A stretch of DNA of 64,000 nucleotides from the NCBI GenBank assembly GCA_964291465.2, contig OZ219927.1, positions 8,343-72,342 of the forward strand, read 5' to 3'. The notes under the pieces are model-generated. The model searched no databases. It saw only the letters and a list, made by a program, of their open reading frames with translations, and had not been told where the DNA came from. Source of the DNA: JAGWBJ01 sp964291465. GTDB lineage: Bacteria > Chloroflexota > Dehalococcoidia > Lucifugimonadales > JAGWBF01. The position numbers and the translations under genes are program-made. Of the stretch, positions 33,010 through 42,195 are shown piece after piece; the stretch's first letter is position 1, and every line of letters starts with the position of its first letter.

Positions 33010-34299
33010 ATGCCAGCGACCAGAACCGCAGGTGCATCCGGTATTTCAGCAGGCGAAGCAGTCGAGCGTCTGGCCGAGACCGAGGACCCCCTGTCCGGCC
33101 TGTCCGACGCCCTCAAGACCGTGGTGGAGCGGGCCCTGGACGGCCCGGGGCTGGACGCGGAGGGCGCATCGCGTCTGGCCCTCGCTACTGATGGCGAGAC
33201 CCCGTCCCTCTGCCGTGCCGCGGCCCTTCTGCGTGACCGCGGGCGGGGGCGGGACGTCAGCTTCTCCCCCAAGGTGTTCATTCCCCTGACCAGGCTGTGC
33301 CGGGACTTCTGCGGCTACTGCACCTTTCGCCAGTCCCCCGCCGAGGCCGGAGAGTTGTACATGTCCCCCGACCAGGTGCTGGACGTGGCCAAGGCGGGGG
33401 GCAGGCTGGGCTGCACCGAGGCGCTCTTCACCCTGGGCGAGAGGCCCGAGCAGCGCTACCCCGAGGCCCGGGAGTGGCTGGACCGCCGTGGCTACGGGAC
33501 GACGCTCGATTACCTGCGGGACATGTGCGACCTGGTGTTGCGTGAGACCGGGCTTCTGCCCCACGCGAACCCCGGCACCATGAGCCGTCGAGAGGTGGCC
33601 GGTCTCAGGGATGTCAACGCGTCAATGGGGGTGATGGTCGAGAGCCTGAGCGAACGGCTGTCCATGCCCGGCGGTCCCCACGAGATGGCCCCCAGCAAGC
33701 GCCCCTCGGTCCGCGTGAAGACCCTGGAGATCGCCGGGCAGCAGAGGGTAGCCTTCACGACGGGCATCCTGATCGGCATCGGCGAGACCCGGGGGGAGCG
33801 GATAGAGTCCCTTCTGGCCATCCGCGAGCTGCACCGCAAGCACGGCCACGTTCAGGAGGTCATCGTACAGAACTTCCGGGCCAAGCCGCGAACGGCCATG
33901 GAGGGCCACCTGGACGCCACGACCCGGGACCTGCTGTGGACCGCAGCGGCGACCCGCCTGGTGATGGGTCCCGACGCGAACGTTCAGGTCCCGCCCAACC
34001 TGAGCTTCGAAGACTACCCGGTCTATCTGATGGCAGGCATCAACGACTGGGGAGGGGTATCTCCCCTGACCATAGACTACGTCAACCCCGAGGCTCCCTG
34101 GCCCCAGATCGGGGATCTGCGCCGCCGGACGGAGGAGCTTGGCTTCCGGCTCAGGCCCCGGCTTCCGGTGTATCCCGAGTATATCGTTGGTGGAATGGAC
34201 TACGTACCAGACTCCCTCCGTGACCGCGTCCGGTCTCTGTCGGACGGGGATGGTTATGCGAAAGGGGGTATCGAGCGATATGTCGCCTCCGCCTCATGA
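33010..34299 (+). CDS. cofG: FO synthase subunit CofG (7,8-didemethyl-8-hydroxy-5-deazariboflavin synthase)
   Basis: Radical SAM half of FO synthase, making the deazaflavin chromophore of F420 with CofH. The 4Fe-4S cluster cysteines are C87, C91 and C94 (CRDFCGYC). Other motifs are ALFTLGERPE, LPHANPGTMS and the late INDWGGVSPLTIDYVNPEAPWP, a CofG hallmark (given here in two parts: INDWGGVS and DYVNPE). The frame is open far upstream through the NIPSNAP gene; the ATG chosen gives 429 residues, somewhat long because of an N-terminal helical region. Archaea and some bacteria keep cofG and cofH separate, whereas actinobacteria fuse them as FbiC. Confidence 0.95.
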   Translation: MPATRTAGASGISAGEAVERLAETEDPLSGLSDALKTVVERALDGPGLDAEGASRLALATDGETPSLCRAAALLRDRGRGRDVSFSPKVFIPLTRLCRDFCGYCTFRQSPAEAGELYMSPDQVLDVAKAGGRLGCTEALFTLGERPEQRYPEAREWLDRRGYGTTLDYLRDMCDLVLRETGLLPHANPGTMSRREVAGLRDVNASMGVMVESLSERLSMPGGPHEMAPSKRPSVRVKTLEIAGQQRVAFTTGILIGIGETRGERIESLLAIRELHRKHGHVQEVIVQNFRAKPRTAMEGHLDATTRDLLWTAAATRLVMGPDANVQVPPNLSFEDYPVYLMAGINDWGGVSPLTIDYVNPEAPWPQIGDLRRRTEELGFRLRPRLPVYPEYIVGGMDYVPDSLRDRVRSLSDGDGYAKGGIERYVASAS

Positions 34300-34318
34300 A
34301 CCCCGGGAAAAAGGGGAT

Positions 34319-35599
34319 ATGCCGGCCTTGGAGCGCCTGCTCATGGACGTGAAACCCGAGGTGGGCCGCATCCTCAACAGGTCCCTGGACGGTCACGACC
34401 CCTCGGTGGAGGATGCCGTCGTCCTGTTGGGGGCCTCGGGACTGGAGGCCAACGCCCTGGTGCTGACCGCCGACGAGCTGCGCAGGAGGCGGGTGGGCGA
34501 CGTGGTGACCTACGTGGTCAATCGCAACGTCAACTTCACCAACGTCTGCATCAAGCGCTGCGGCTTCTGCGCCTTCAGCCGGGACTACCGCCAGGAGGAG
34601 GGCTACTTCCTGCCAGTCAGCGAGATCATAAGGCGGGCAAGGGAGGCCTGGGACCTGGGGGCCACGGAGGTGTGCGTCCAGGCGGGCCTGCCTCCCCAGA
34701 TGGACGGCGACCTGTACATCAAGCTGTGCGAGGCCATGAAGGCTGAGCTGCCCGACATGCACATCCACGGCTTCTCCCCCGAGGAGGTGCTGTACGGCTC
34801 GGTGCGGTCCAGATGCAGCATCCGGGACTACCTGGTAGGCCTGCAGGACGCGGGTGTAGGCAGCCTCCCCGGGACCTCGGCGGAGATACTGGACCAGGAG
34901 GTCCGGGACCGTATCTCTCCGGGCCGCATAACCGCAGACCAATGGGTCGAGGTCATCACCACCGCCCACGACCTGGGCATCCCCACCACCTCGACCATAA
35001 TGTACGGCCACGTGGAGACAGACGAGCACAAGGCCCGCCACATCGCCCTTCTGAGGGACATACAGAAGGCTACCGGGGGCTTCACCGAGTTCGTGCCCCT
35101 GAGCTTCGTCTACACCGAGGCGCCCATGTACAGCCGCGGGTTCGTCGACGGAGTCAGGACGGGGCCAACCGGCAACGAGGTAATCAAGCTCCACGCCGTC
35201 TCCCGGCTGATGCTGAACAACTGGATACCCAACCTCCAGGTGTCCTGGGTAAAGGAGAGCCTGCGCTTCTCCCAGACCCTGCTGGGAGCGGGTGTCAACG
35301 ACATGGGGGGCACCCTCATTAACGAGAGCATCTCCACGGCGGCCGGGGCCCAGTACGGCCAGCTTGTACGTCCCAGGCAGTTCCGGGACCTGATCCGTGA
35401 CGCGGGCCGGGTGCCAGCCGAACGGTACACCACGTACGACATACGCCACGTCTTCGATGACGGCGAGGACCCGGTGGAGCCCCTGGACATGGTGGGAGAC
35501 GACGCCGAGGAACGCTTCGGCTCCTACCAGCGTCTCATCAAGATGGACAGCTTCCGCTTCGAGCACCCCCGCCACGCCAAGGGCGTCGAGGGGGAGTAG
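34319..35599 (+). CDS. cofH: FO synthase subunit CofH (5-amino-6-(D-ribitylamino)uracil--tyrosine transferase)
   Basis: Second radical SAM protein of FO synthase; it uses tyrosine and the ribitylaminouracil. The 426 residues carry cluster cysteines C77, C81 and C84 (CIKRCGFC), then AWDLGATEVCVQAGLPP, MHIHGFSPEEV, SLPGTSAEIL and the C-terminal NDMGGTLINESIS. An alternative ATG 13 codons upstream would overlap the end of cofG; I prefer the one after AAAAAGGGGAT because it matches CofH starts. The split cofG-cofH order is followed by cofD and cofC. Confidence 0.95.
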   Translation: MPALERLLMDVKPEVGRILNRSLDGHDPSVEDAVVLLGASGLEANALVLTADELRRRRVGDVVTYVVNRNVNFTNVCIKRCGFCAFSRDYRQEEGYFLPVSEIIRRAREAWDLGATEVCVQAGLPPQMDGDLYIKLCEAMKAELPDMHIHGFSPEEVLYGSVRSRCSIRDYLVGLQDAGVGSLPGTSAEILDQEVRDRISPGRITADQWVEVITTAHDLGIPTTSTIMYGHVETDEHKARHIALLRDIQKATGGFTEFVPLSFVYTEAPMYSRGFVDGVRTGPTGNEVIKLHAVSRLMLNNWIPNLQVSWVKESLRFSQTLLGAGVNDMGGTLINESISTAAGAQYGQLVRPRQFRDLIRDAGRVPAERYTTYDIRHVFDDGEDPVEPLDMVGDDAEERFGSYQRLIKMDSFRFEHPRHAKGVEGE

Positions 35600-35627
35600 G
35601 TCCCGTGCGGCCCGGGCGCTGCAACCC

Positions 35628-36620
35628 GTGACTCCCACTGTCCTGGCGCTGGCCGGTGGTGTCGGGGGAGCCAAGCTGGCCGTGGGTCTGGCGAGGGCGC
35701 TGCCCCCCGAGCGGCTGACCATTGTAGTCAACACCGGAGACGACGAGGTGTTCCACGGACTGCACGTCTCTCCGGACCTGGATACGATGATGTATGCCCT
35801 GGCGGGCCTCACCAACACCGTGACGGGATGGGGGGTCGCCGGCGACACCTTCAACGGCCTGGCCTTGCTCCAGAGGTATGGCGCCGATACGTGGTTCAAC
35901 CTGGGCGACAAGGACCTGGCGACCCACATCCGCCGCACCCAGCTCCTCAGGGACGGGCGCACCCTGTCCCAGGCGACCGAGAGTCTCTGCCGGGGCCTGG
36001 GCATCCCACACCGCGTCGTCCCCATGAGCGATTCCCCTCTGCGCACGGTGGTGGAGACGGGTCAGGGAGACATGGCCTTCCAGGAGTACTTCGTAAAGCG
36101 CCGTTGCGAGCCCGTTGCCAAGGCCGTCCGTTTCGAGGATGGCTGCGGCCGCGACGCCAGCTCCACCGGCGCCGTAGACCCGTCCGTCGGGTTCGTCAGG
36201 GCCCTGGACGAGGCGTCGGCGCTGGTATACTGCCCCTCCAACCCCTTTCTCAGCATCGCGCCCGTCCTTGCTCTGAAGGGAGTCAGGGAGCGAGTCCGCT
36301 CGTTCCATGGGCCTAGAGTGGCGGTCAGCCCCATCGTAGGGGGACAGGCCCTTCGCGGCCCCGCCGCCAAGCTGCTGGCGGAGCTGGGGTACGAGGTGTC
36401 GTGCAGGGGCGTGGCGGAGCAGTACGCCGGCCTATGCGACGTGTTCGTCATCGACGAGGTGGACAGGGACCAAGCCGGGTCCGTCGAGGCGCTGGGGATA
36501 CGCGTCGAGGTGGCGCCCACCGTGATGACCACGGATGTGGACAAGGAGCGGCTGGCCCGGCGTATACTGGATATGGTGGGAGAGGCGTACTCGGAAGGCG
36601 AAGGAGTCGGGACGGCGTGA
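35628..36620 (+). CDS. cofD: 2-phospho-L-lactate transferase CofD
   Basis: Transfers the phospholactyl (or phosphoenolpyruvyl) group from its GDP derivative to FO, forming F420-0 or its dehydro form. The 330 residues begin TVLALAGGVGGAKLAVGLA, the nucleotide-binding loop, and include NTGDDEVFHGLHVSPDLDT, WFNLGDKDLATHI and PSNPFLSIAPVL. A GTG start is used; the frame is open further upstream, overlapping cofH, but the GGVGGAK loop must lie near the N-terminus. It overlaps cofC by GTGA. Confidence 0.95.
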   Translation: MTPTVLALAGGVGGAKLAVGLARALPPERLTIVVNTGDDEVFHGLHVSPDLDTMMYALAGLTNTVTGWGVAGDTFNGLALLQRYGADTWFNLGDKDLATHIRRTQLLRDGRTLSQATESLCRGLGIPHRVVPMSDSPLRTVVETGQGDMAFQEYFVKRRCEPVAKAVRFEDGCGRDASSTGAVDPSVGFVRALDEASALVYCPSNPFLSIAPVLALKGVRERVRSFHGPRVAVSPIVGGQALRGPAAKLLAELGYEVSCRGVAEQYAGLCDVFVIDEVDRDQAGSVEALGIRVEVAPTVMTTDVDKERLARRILDMVGEAYSEGEGVGTA

Positions 36621-37291
36621 AGGACACCCATACCGTCGGCGTGGTGCCCATGAAGCCCCTGGCGCAGGCCAAGAGCCGGCTGTCGGCCAACCTGGACGAG
36701 CAGCAGCGGGAGGCCCTGGGAGGGAACCTGCTCCGCCGTGTGCTGAGGGCCCTCATCGGCCCAGCCCCGGGCTTGGCGGAGCGGGGCGTGCTGGACGAGG
36801 TGTGGGTGGTGGGCGGCGACGAGCAGGTGGAGCGGATAGCCTCGGAAGAGCGGGCCCAGTGGCATCCCGACGAGTGGAGCGGCGTCAACGAGACCCTGGA
36901 CGGAAGCTTCGAGCGCATCCTCGGCTCCGGCAACGCCGCCATGTTCGTGCCGGGGGACCTCCCCTTCCTGAAGCCCAGGGACGTGCACGGTTTCGTGGCC
37001 GCGTCGGGCCACCTGAAGAACGTCACCCTGGCTCCTTCCAGGCAGGGGGGCGGCACCAACGGCATCCTGCTGGTCCCGGGCCTGTCCCGCACCTTCAGGG
37101 CCCAGCTTGGCGCCGACAGCTTCAACCGCCATCTGACCCAGGCGTCCTCTACGGGCATATCGGTGGCCATCTACTACAGCATGGGCCTGGCGTTGGACCT
37201 GGACACCTTCGACGATCTGAGGGCCTACGAGTACATGGAGCCCGGCCTCATCGAGAGCCTGACGGACGGCATGTACAGGTTGGGGGGCTAG
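36617..37291 (+). CDS. cofC: 2-phospho-L-lactate guanylyltransferase CofC
   Basis: Activates 2-phospholactate (or phosphoenolpyruvate) with GTP for CofD. The 224 residues have the nucleotidyltransferase opening VVPMKPLAQAKSRL at 9-22 with the GTP-binding lysines, then FVPGDLPFLKPRDV (metal aspartate) and GGGTNGILLV. The fold is GT-A-like. With cofG, cofH and cofD it completes FO to F420-0; cofE, the glutamate ligase, is not in the window. It starts within the cofD stop codon. Confidence 0.94.
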   Translation: MKDTHTVGVVPMKPLAQAKSRLSANLDEQQREALGGNLLRRVLRALIGPAPGLAERGVLDEVWVVGGDEQVERIASEERAQWHPDEWSGVNETLDGSFERILGSGNAAMFVPGDLPFLKPRDVHGFVAASGHLKNVTLAPSRQGGGTNGILLVPGLSRTFRAQLGADSFNRHLTQASSTGISVAIYYSMGLALDLDTFDDLRAYEYMEPGLIESLTDGMYRLGG

Positions 37292-37360
37292 CGCAGGTTG
37301 ATGGAAGAGGCCGACCCTTCGACGGTCTTGGACGGGGATCCTGAACAGAGTGAGGTTTCT

Positions 37361-38329
37361 ATGGCCGCGTCGGGAGTGAAGCTGGGCGTCCTCCTGCCCA
37401 CCAGGGGTCTTCTCATGACGGGAGAGGCGCCGCGTAATGCGGACGGCATCCTCTCCATGGCCGAGAGGGCCGAGGAGGCCGGTCTCGACTCGGTGTGGGT
37501 GGGGGACAGCCTCACCGCCAAGCCGAGACTGGAGCCGTTGACGACCCTGGCGGCGGTCGCGGCGCGGACCAGGCGGGTGCGCCTGGGCACCGCCGTGATG
37601 CTGGCCGCCCTGAGGCATCCGGTCCTGATGTCCCACGTGGTGGGTACGTTGGACCTGATTGCCGGCGGGCGCACGGTGCTGGCCATAGGGGTCGGCGGGG
37701 CCTTCAACGATGCTCAGCAGCGGGAGTGGCGGGCGGCGGGGGTCGACGCATCCCGAAGGGCGGGCAGGTTGTCCGAGCTGGTCGAGATAACGAAGCGCCT
37801 GGGCGTTGGGGAGACGGTCTCCTTCGCGGGCCGGCACTTCGACTTGGACGAGGTCGGCATGGAGCCCAGGCCGCCCCAGGAGGGCGGCGTTCCCGTCCTC
37901 CTGGCGTGTCATTGGCGGGCCGGGTCGGAGGCCCAGTTCCGCCGGGCCGCCAGGCTGGGGGACGGCTTCATCGGCATCTCCGACACGCCCGATGAGTACG
38001 CCATGGTGGCCGACAGGGTCCGGGCGTACCGGGCCGAGTATGGACGTGAGGCGGAGCCCATGGAGTCCGCCTTCTACATGACCGTGAACCTGGACCCCGA
38101 CGAAGAGAGGGCCGCCCGGGAGGCCGACCGGTACCTGATGCTGTATTACGGGGCCAATATCTGGGGCGACCGGTGGGGTCCCTTCGGCGGGCCCGCCGAG
38201 AAGACCGTGGAGCGCATACGCCAGTATGTCGACGCCGGAGCGGGGACCATCATCGTCCGCTTCGCCTCCTTCGACCAGGAGCGCCAGATGGACACCTTCC
38301 TCGACGAGGTAGCTCCCGCCATTGGTTAG
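37361..38329 (+). CDS. LLM-class F420/FMN-dependent oxidoreductase
   Basis: Luciferase-like monooxygenase fold, 322 residues. The opening VKLGVLLPTRG and AERAEEAGLDSVWVGDSL are typical of F420-dependent family members, as are RVRLGTAVMLAALRHPV and GRTVLAIGVGGAFN. The frame could start 20 codons earlier at another ATG, but the chosen one sits after GTGAGG and puts the first strand at the N-terminus. Its place right after the four cof genes suggests F420 as cofactor rather than FMN; this is inference. The substrate is unknown. It overlaps the following nuclease gene by eight bases. Confidence 0.88.
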   Translation: MAASGVKLGVLLPTRGLLMTGEAPRNADGILSMAERAEEAGLDSVWVGDSLTAKPRLEPLTTLAAVAARTRRVRLGTAVMLAALRHPVLMSHVVGTLDLIAGGRTVLAIGVGGAFNDAQQREWRAAGVDASRRAGRLSELVEITKRLGVGETVSFAGRHFDLDEVGMEPRPPQEGGVPVLLACHWRAGSEAQFRRAARLGDGFIGISDTPDEYAMVADRVRAYRAEYGREAEPMESAFYMTVNLDPDEERAAREADRYLMLYYGANIWGDRWGPFGGPAEKTVERIRQYVDAGAGTIIVRFASFDQERQMDTFLDEVAPAIG

Positions 38330-38918
38330 CCCGCGGCAGGTCGTCCCGACTGCCCTGAGGACCGTGTGCATCTCCCTCGTCCTGGTCATGGCAGCCGGCT
38401 GGCGTCCGGCCAACGCCCAGGCAGACGCCCCCGAGGGATGCTCCGGCGTGTTCCAGGCCACCTCCCGGGGAGGAGGGGATGCCCCGGTGAGCGGGGGTGG
38501 ATGCAATGCCTTCCAGGACCCCGGCGAGCGGGCCAGGACCACGGTATCCCGTGTCGTCGACGGAGACACCATCGTCGTCGAAGGGGGAGAGCGTGTCAGG
38601 TACGTGGGAATCGACGCCCCCGAGGTTGGGGAAGCCCCGGAGCCCTTCGGCGCCGAGGCCACCGAGCTGAACCGCCGCCTGGTGGAGGGCCGGTCCGTGC
38701 TCCTCGTGAAGGACACCTCGGACAGGGACCGGTTCGGCAGGCTGCTGCGCTACGTGTATGCCGATGGTATACTGGTCAATGCCGAGATCGTGCGTGAGGG
38801 CCATGGCCGGGCGGTAGTTTTCCCGCCCGACGACGAGCATGCCCTGTGCTTCGCCGCGCTGGAAGAAGAGGCGAATCAGGCACGGAGGGGAATGTGGGCG
38901 GAGCCGCAGAGGCCGTAA
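38322..38918 (+). CDS. Secreted thermonuclease-like (SNase) protein
   Basis: Staphylococcal nuclease-like domain behind a signal peptide. Of 198 residues, 1-32 form the signal (basic start, hydrophobic core CISLVLVMAAG, cleavage after ANA). The SNase domain starts near 72: VDGDT supplies one metal aspartate, RYVGIDAPE the catalytic Arg, Asp and Glu, and DRFGRLLRYV the second arginine. It should cut DNA or RNA outside the membrane. The TTG start overlapping the LLM gene is needed to give the signal peptide a positive start; a GTG 14 codons later would remove it. Confidence 0.88.
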   Translation: MVSPRQVVPTALRTVCISLVLVMAAGWRPANAQADAPEGCSGVFQATSRGGGDAPVSGGGCNAFQDPGERARTTVSRVVDGDTIVVEGGERVRYVGIDAPEVGEAPEPFGAEATELNRRLVEGRSVLLVKDTSDRDRFGRLLRYVYADGILVNAEIVREGHGRAVVFPPDDEHALCFAALEEEANQARRGMWAEPQRP

Positions 38919-38952
38919 CCATGCCGCGTCGTCGGACCACCGGAGGCGTCAA

Positions 38953-39732
38953 CTGTACTCGATAGACCTGAAGGGGCGGTCGGCCCTCGTCTTCGGCGTC
39001 GCCAACGAGCGCAGCATCGCCTGGGCCATCGCCCGGGTGCTGGACGAGGCGGGCTGTCGTTTGGCCCTCGCCTACCAGAACCAGCGCCTTAAGGGCAGGG
39101 TCGAGAAGCTGGCCGTGGACCTCACTGACCCCGTGCTCCTGGAGTGTGACGTTACCGACGACGACCGGATAGCCGAGGTCTTCGCCCGGGTGGAGGAGCG
39201 GTTCGATGGGCTGGACGTCTTGGTCCACAGTATCGCCTACGCCCTTCGGGACGACCTGGGCGGCGACTTCTCTAAGACGGGCCGCGAGGGCTTCCGGGTC
39301 GCCCTGGATGTCAGCGCCTACTCCCTGCTGCCTCTGGTCCGCGGCGCAGCGCCGTTGATGGAGCGCCGGGGGGGAGGCAGCGTCGTGACCATGACCTTCC
39401 AGGCGTCGGAACGGGTCTTCCCCGGCTACAATATCATGGGCACCGCCAAGGCGGCACTGGAGAACGAGGTGCGGCAGCTTGCCGCCGAGTACGGGGGCAG
39501 GAACATCAGGGTGAACGCCATCTCGGCAGGACCCCTGGAGACCCTGGCAGCCCGGGGCATACACGGGTTTCTGGACATGAAGAAGGTGCACGCCCAGCGG
39601 GCGCCCATGGAGCGGAATATCACCCACGAAGAGGTGGCCAAGACGGCCCTGTTCCTGTGCAGCGACCTGTCCAGCGGCGTGACGGGCTCGGTGATACCCG
39701 TGGACGCCGGCTACCACATCATGGCCGTATAG
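38953..39732 (+). CDS. fabI: Enoyl-[acyl-carrier-protein] reductase FabI (probable CTG start)
   Basis: Final reductase of type II fatty acid synthesis, NADH-dependent. The body matches FabI: FGVANERSIAWAIA, HSIAYALRDDLGGDF, and the Y149-x6-K156 pair in PGYNIMGTAK. The tyrosine normally ten residues before (Tyr146 in E. coli) is F139. No ATG, GTG or TTG lies near the right place in this frame; GGAGG six bases before a CTG codon marks that as the start and gives 259 residues, the usual FabI length. The only upstream ATG would add 38 residues that overlap the nuclease gene and look like no FabI. A sequencing error at the start codon is the alternative. Confidence 0.88.
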   Translation: MYSIDLKGRSALVFGVANERSIAWAIARVLDEAGCRLALAYQNQRLKGRVEKLAVDLTDPVLLECDVTDDDRIAEVFARVEERFDGLDVLVHSIAYALRDDLGGDFSKTGREGFRVALDVSAYSLLPLVRGAAPLMERRGGGSVVTMTFQASERVFPGYNIMGTAKAALENEVRQLAAEYGGRNIRVNAISAGPLETLAARGIHGFLDMKKVHAQRAPMERNITHEEVAKTALFLCSDLSSGVTGSVIPVDAGYHIMAV

Positions 39733-39809
39733 CCGTCGCGGAGAGCGACATCCCTTCGGCACACTTCCCGCGGCGCCATCACCAGCCGTGCCCACGCGAG
39801 GACGACGCT

Positions 39810-41015
39810 ATGAGAAACCCTGATTCCACCATGACCAAGACCGATCGGAACCTTTGGAACGCCATCGTCAGCGAGGCGATGGCCCACCTGAAGTACAGCG
39901 CCTACGCCCACAAGGCCCTGGAGGAAGGGTACCCCGAGGTGGCCCAGGTCTTCCAGGAGGTGGCCGGGGCGGAGACCATTCACGGGATGAACCACCTGCG
40001 GGTGTCGGGGGAGGTCCGTTCCAGCGTCGAGAACCTGAGGAACGTCGTCACCGGCGAGTCCAAGGAGATCAGCACCATGTATCCCCGCATGGTGAAGGAC
40101 GCCCTGGACGACGGGCGCATGGACGCGGTGGACACCTTCACCCTGGCCATGGACCGGGAGCGGCACCACCTGGAGGTCTTCTCCAAGGCCCTGGCGGAGA
40201 TGGAGGCCAGGCTGGCGCCGTCGACCGGGAAGGCGGCGACCGCTGACGGTGACGCCGAAACGGTGAGGCGTCCGGAGCCGCTGCAGTTCGTGGAGCCCGA
40301 AACATCCCCCACCTACGCGAGGGCCCGACAGGAAGTCGAGGGAGAGCGCTGGCGGGTAGCAGCCGCAGGGCGCATTCGCGAGGTCGTCTTCGGCGCCCAG
40401 GACGGCCTGGTGAGCACCGTGGCGCTGGTTACCGGCGTCGCCGTGGCCGGGGCAGACAACCCCATCGTCCTGGTGGCCGGGCTGGCCGGCGCCCTGGCGG
40501 GTGTGATATCCATGGGCACAGGCGCGTACCTGGGTTCCCGCGCCGAGCAGGACGTGCAAAGGGCCGAGATAGAGAAGGAGGCGGCGGAGCTGGCCGAGCA
40601 TCCCGCCGAGGAGCTGGCCGAGCTGGTGGTCCTGTACCAGCGGGAGGGGTTGAGCTTCGAGGAGGCCAAGGGGGTTGCCGAGCACATCGCCGCCGACAAG
40701 GACCTGTGGCTTACGACCATGGTGGAGAAGGAGCTGGGGCTGAGCTACGAAGAGACGGTGAACCCCGTCAAGGATGCGCTGACCATGGGCGCGGCGTTCA
40801 TCGCCGGGGCGATAGTGCCGGTGCTGCCCTACTTCTTCACCGGGGGCAACGTGGCCATAACGGCCTCCGTGGCAGCCACCCTGACAGGCCTCTTCATCCT
40901 CGGCATCGGGAAGGGGCGCATCGTCAGGCAGTCGCCGGTGCTGCAGGGCTTGGAGGTGCTGTCCATCGGGGCCGTGTCGGCCGGAGCCGGGTTCGGCCTT
41001 GGGCTCGTCGTCTGA
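39810..41015 (+). CDS. mbfA: Ferritin-like/VIT1 fusion iron transporter (MbfA-like)
   Basis: Fusion of an N-terminal erythrin/rubrerythrin-like diiron domain (about 10-150) with a C-terminal VIT1/CCC1 transporter (about 190-401). Diiron ligands are seen as E22, E50, E55-x2-H58 and a later RERHH. The transporter part has REVVFGAQDGLVSTVALV, GAYLGSRAEQDV and about five membrane segments. This layout is that of membrane-bound ferritin MbfA, known in alphaproteobacteria as an iron exporter. Role in iron efflux or Mn/Fe sequestration is inferred. Next to it are an Fe-type ABC importer and a DtxR regulator. Confidence 0.9.
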   Translation: MRNPDSTMTKTDRNLWNAIVSEAMAHLKYSAYAHKALEEGYPEVAQVFQEVAGAETIHGMNHLRVSGEVRSSVENLRNVVTGESKEISTMYPRMVKDALDDGRMDAVDTFTLAMDRERHHLEVFSKALAEMEARLAPSTGKAATADGDAETVRRPEPLQFVEPETSPTYARARQEVEGERWRVAAAGRIREVVFGAQDGLVSTVALVTGVAVAGADNPIVLVAGLAGALAGVISMGTGAYLGSRAEQDVQRAEIEKEAAELAEHPAEELAELVVLYQREGLSFEEAKGVAEHIAADKDLWLTTMVEKELGLSYEETVNPVKDALTMGAAFIAGAIVPVLPYFFTGGNVAITASVAATLTGLFILGIGKGRIVRQSPVLQGLEVLSIGAVSAGAGFGLGLVV

Positions 41016-41046
41016 AGTTAGTCCGGCCCGTGAGGCCGGCCGACGG

Positions 41047-42195
41047 CTATGGGGCAGGGATGGTGCGGGCGGTAAGGCCGGTCTCCCCGTCGTCGTCGTC
41101 CAGGAAGCACATCAACGACTGGTCGGGCTCCAGCCGCACGTCGACCGCCTCTCCGTCGTCGTAGTGGGCGGTGTGGTGCTGGAGGCTCCGGACCTGTGCG
41201 CCCGAGGGTAGCTCCACCGTATACAGGTAGTGGGTCCCGCGGAACACCCGCCCGACCACCATGCCCAAGCCGTTGGGGTCGCGGCCCATGGCCACGTCGT
41301 CTGGCCGCACCCCCACATCCACCACCGCGCCCTCGCGCAGGCCCTTGGGCCCTTCGAGCAGGCCGATCTCGGTCTCGAGGCAGCCGCCCACCCTACGGGC
41401 CCTGAGGAAGTCGGCGGTGCCCAGGAAACGCGCCACGAACCTGGACCGGGGCCGGTGGAACATCTCCTCGGGGCTCCCCACCTGCTCCAGCGCTCCCGCG
41501 TTGAGGACGGCCACCCTGTCTCCCATGAACAGAGCCTCCTCCTGGTCGTGAGTGACGTATATGGCGGAGACGCCGTTGGAGCGGAGAATGCTCCTGACCT
41601 CCACGCGAAGGCCCGCCCGCAGATGAGGGTCCAGGTTGCTGAAGGGCTCGTCCAGCAGCAGGGCCCGGGGTTCCGCCGCCAGGGACCGCGCCAGCGCTAC
41701 CCGCTGCTGCTCCCCTCCCGAGAGCTCGTAGGGGTACCTGCCGCCCATCTCCGAGAGGCGGACCATGCTCAGCATGGCCATGGCCCGGTCCTCTCTGTCC
41801 CTCTTGGGGTGGTCCTTCAGCCCGAAGGCCACGTTCTCGTGGACTGTCATGTGGGGGAAGAGGGCGTAGTCCTGGAACACCATGCCCAGGCGCCGCTCCT
41901 CGGGAGGCACCCAGTGGCCGCCGCCCGATATCAGCCGGCCGCGGAGGGCAACGGTCCCGGCGTCGGGCGATTCGAACCCCGCCACCAGGCGGAGCAGGGT
42001 AGACTTGCCGCTGCCGCTGGGCCCCACCAAGGCGAGGACCTCCCCTTCCTCCAGCGTCAGGGTCACGTTCCGCAGGGCGCCGATCTCACCGAAAAACTTG
42101 CTCAGCCCGTCGCACCGGATTGGCGGATGGCCCACAGCCACCTCCCCACGGGCTCCGTCGGCGGTGTGTTCGGAGACAAGCCGAGTGTCAGCCAC
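41047..42195 (-). CDS. ABC transporter ATP-binding protein, Fe3+/spermidine/phosphonate type
   Basis: ATPase of 382 residues. Walker A GPSGSGKST at 58-66, Q-loop FQDYALFPHMTV, signature LSGGEQQRVALARSL, Walker B LLLDEPFSNLDP and H-loop VTHDQEEALF are intact. The C-terminal TOBE-like domain (about 265-382) includes VGVRPDDVAMG and ends in acidic DDDDGE. These place it in the FbpC/PotA/PhnT group. The GTG start chosen overlaps the permease stop by eight bases; a TTG two codons earlier is possible. No substrate-binding protein gene is next to it. Confidence 0.9.
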   Translation of the reverse strand: MADTRLVSEHTADGARGEVAVGHPPIRCDGLSKFFGEIGALRNVTLTLEEGEVLALVGPSGSGKSTLLRLVAGFESPDAGTVALRGRLISGGGHWVPPEERRLGMVFQDYALFPHMTVHENVAFGLKDHPKRDREDRAMAMLSMVRLSEMGGRYPYELSGGEQQRVALARSLAAEPRALLLDEPFSNLDPHLRAGLRVEVRSILRSNGVSAIYVTHDQEEALFMGDRVAVLNAGALEQVGSPEEMFHRPRSRFVARFLGTADFLRARRVGGCLETEIGLLEGPKGLREGAVVDVGVRPDDVAMGRDPNGLGMVVGRVFRGTHYLYTVELPSGAQVRSLQHHTAHYDDGEAVDVRLEPDQSLMCFLDDDDGETGLTARTIPAP

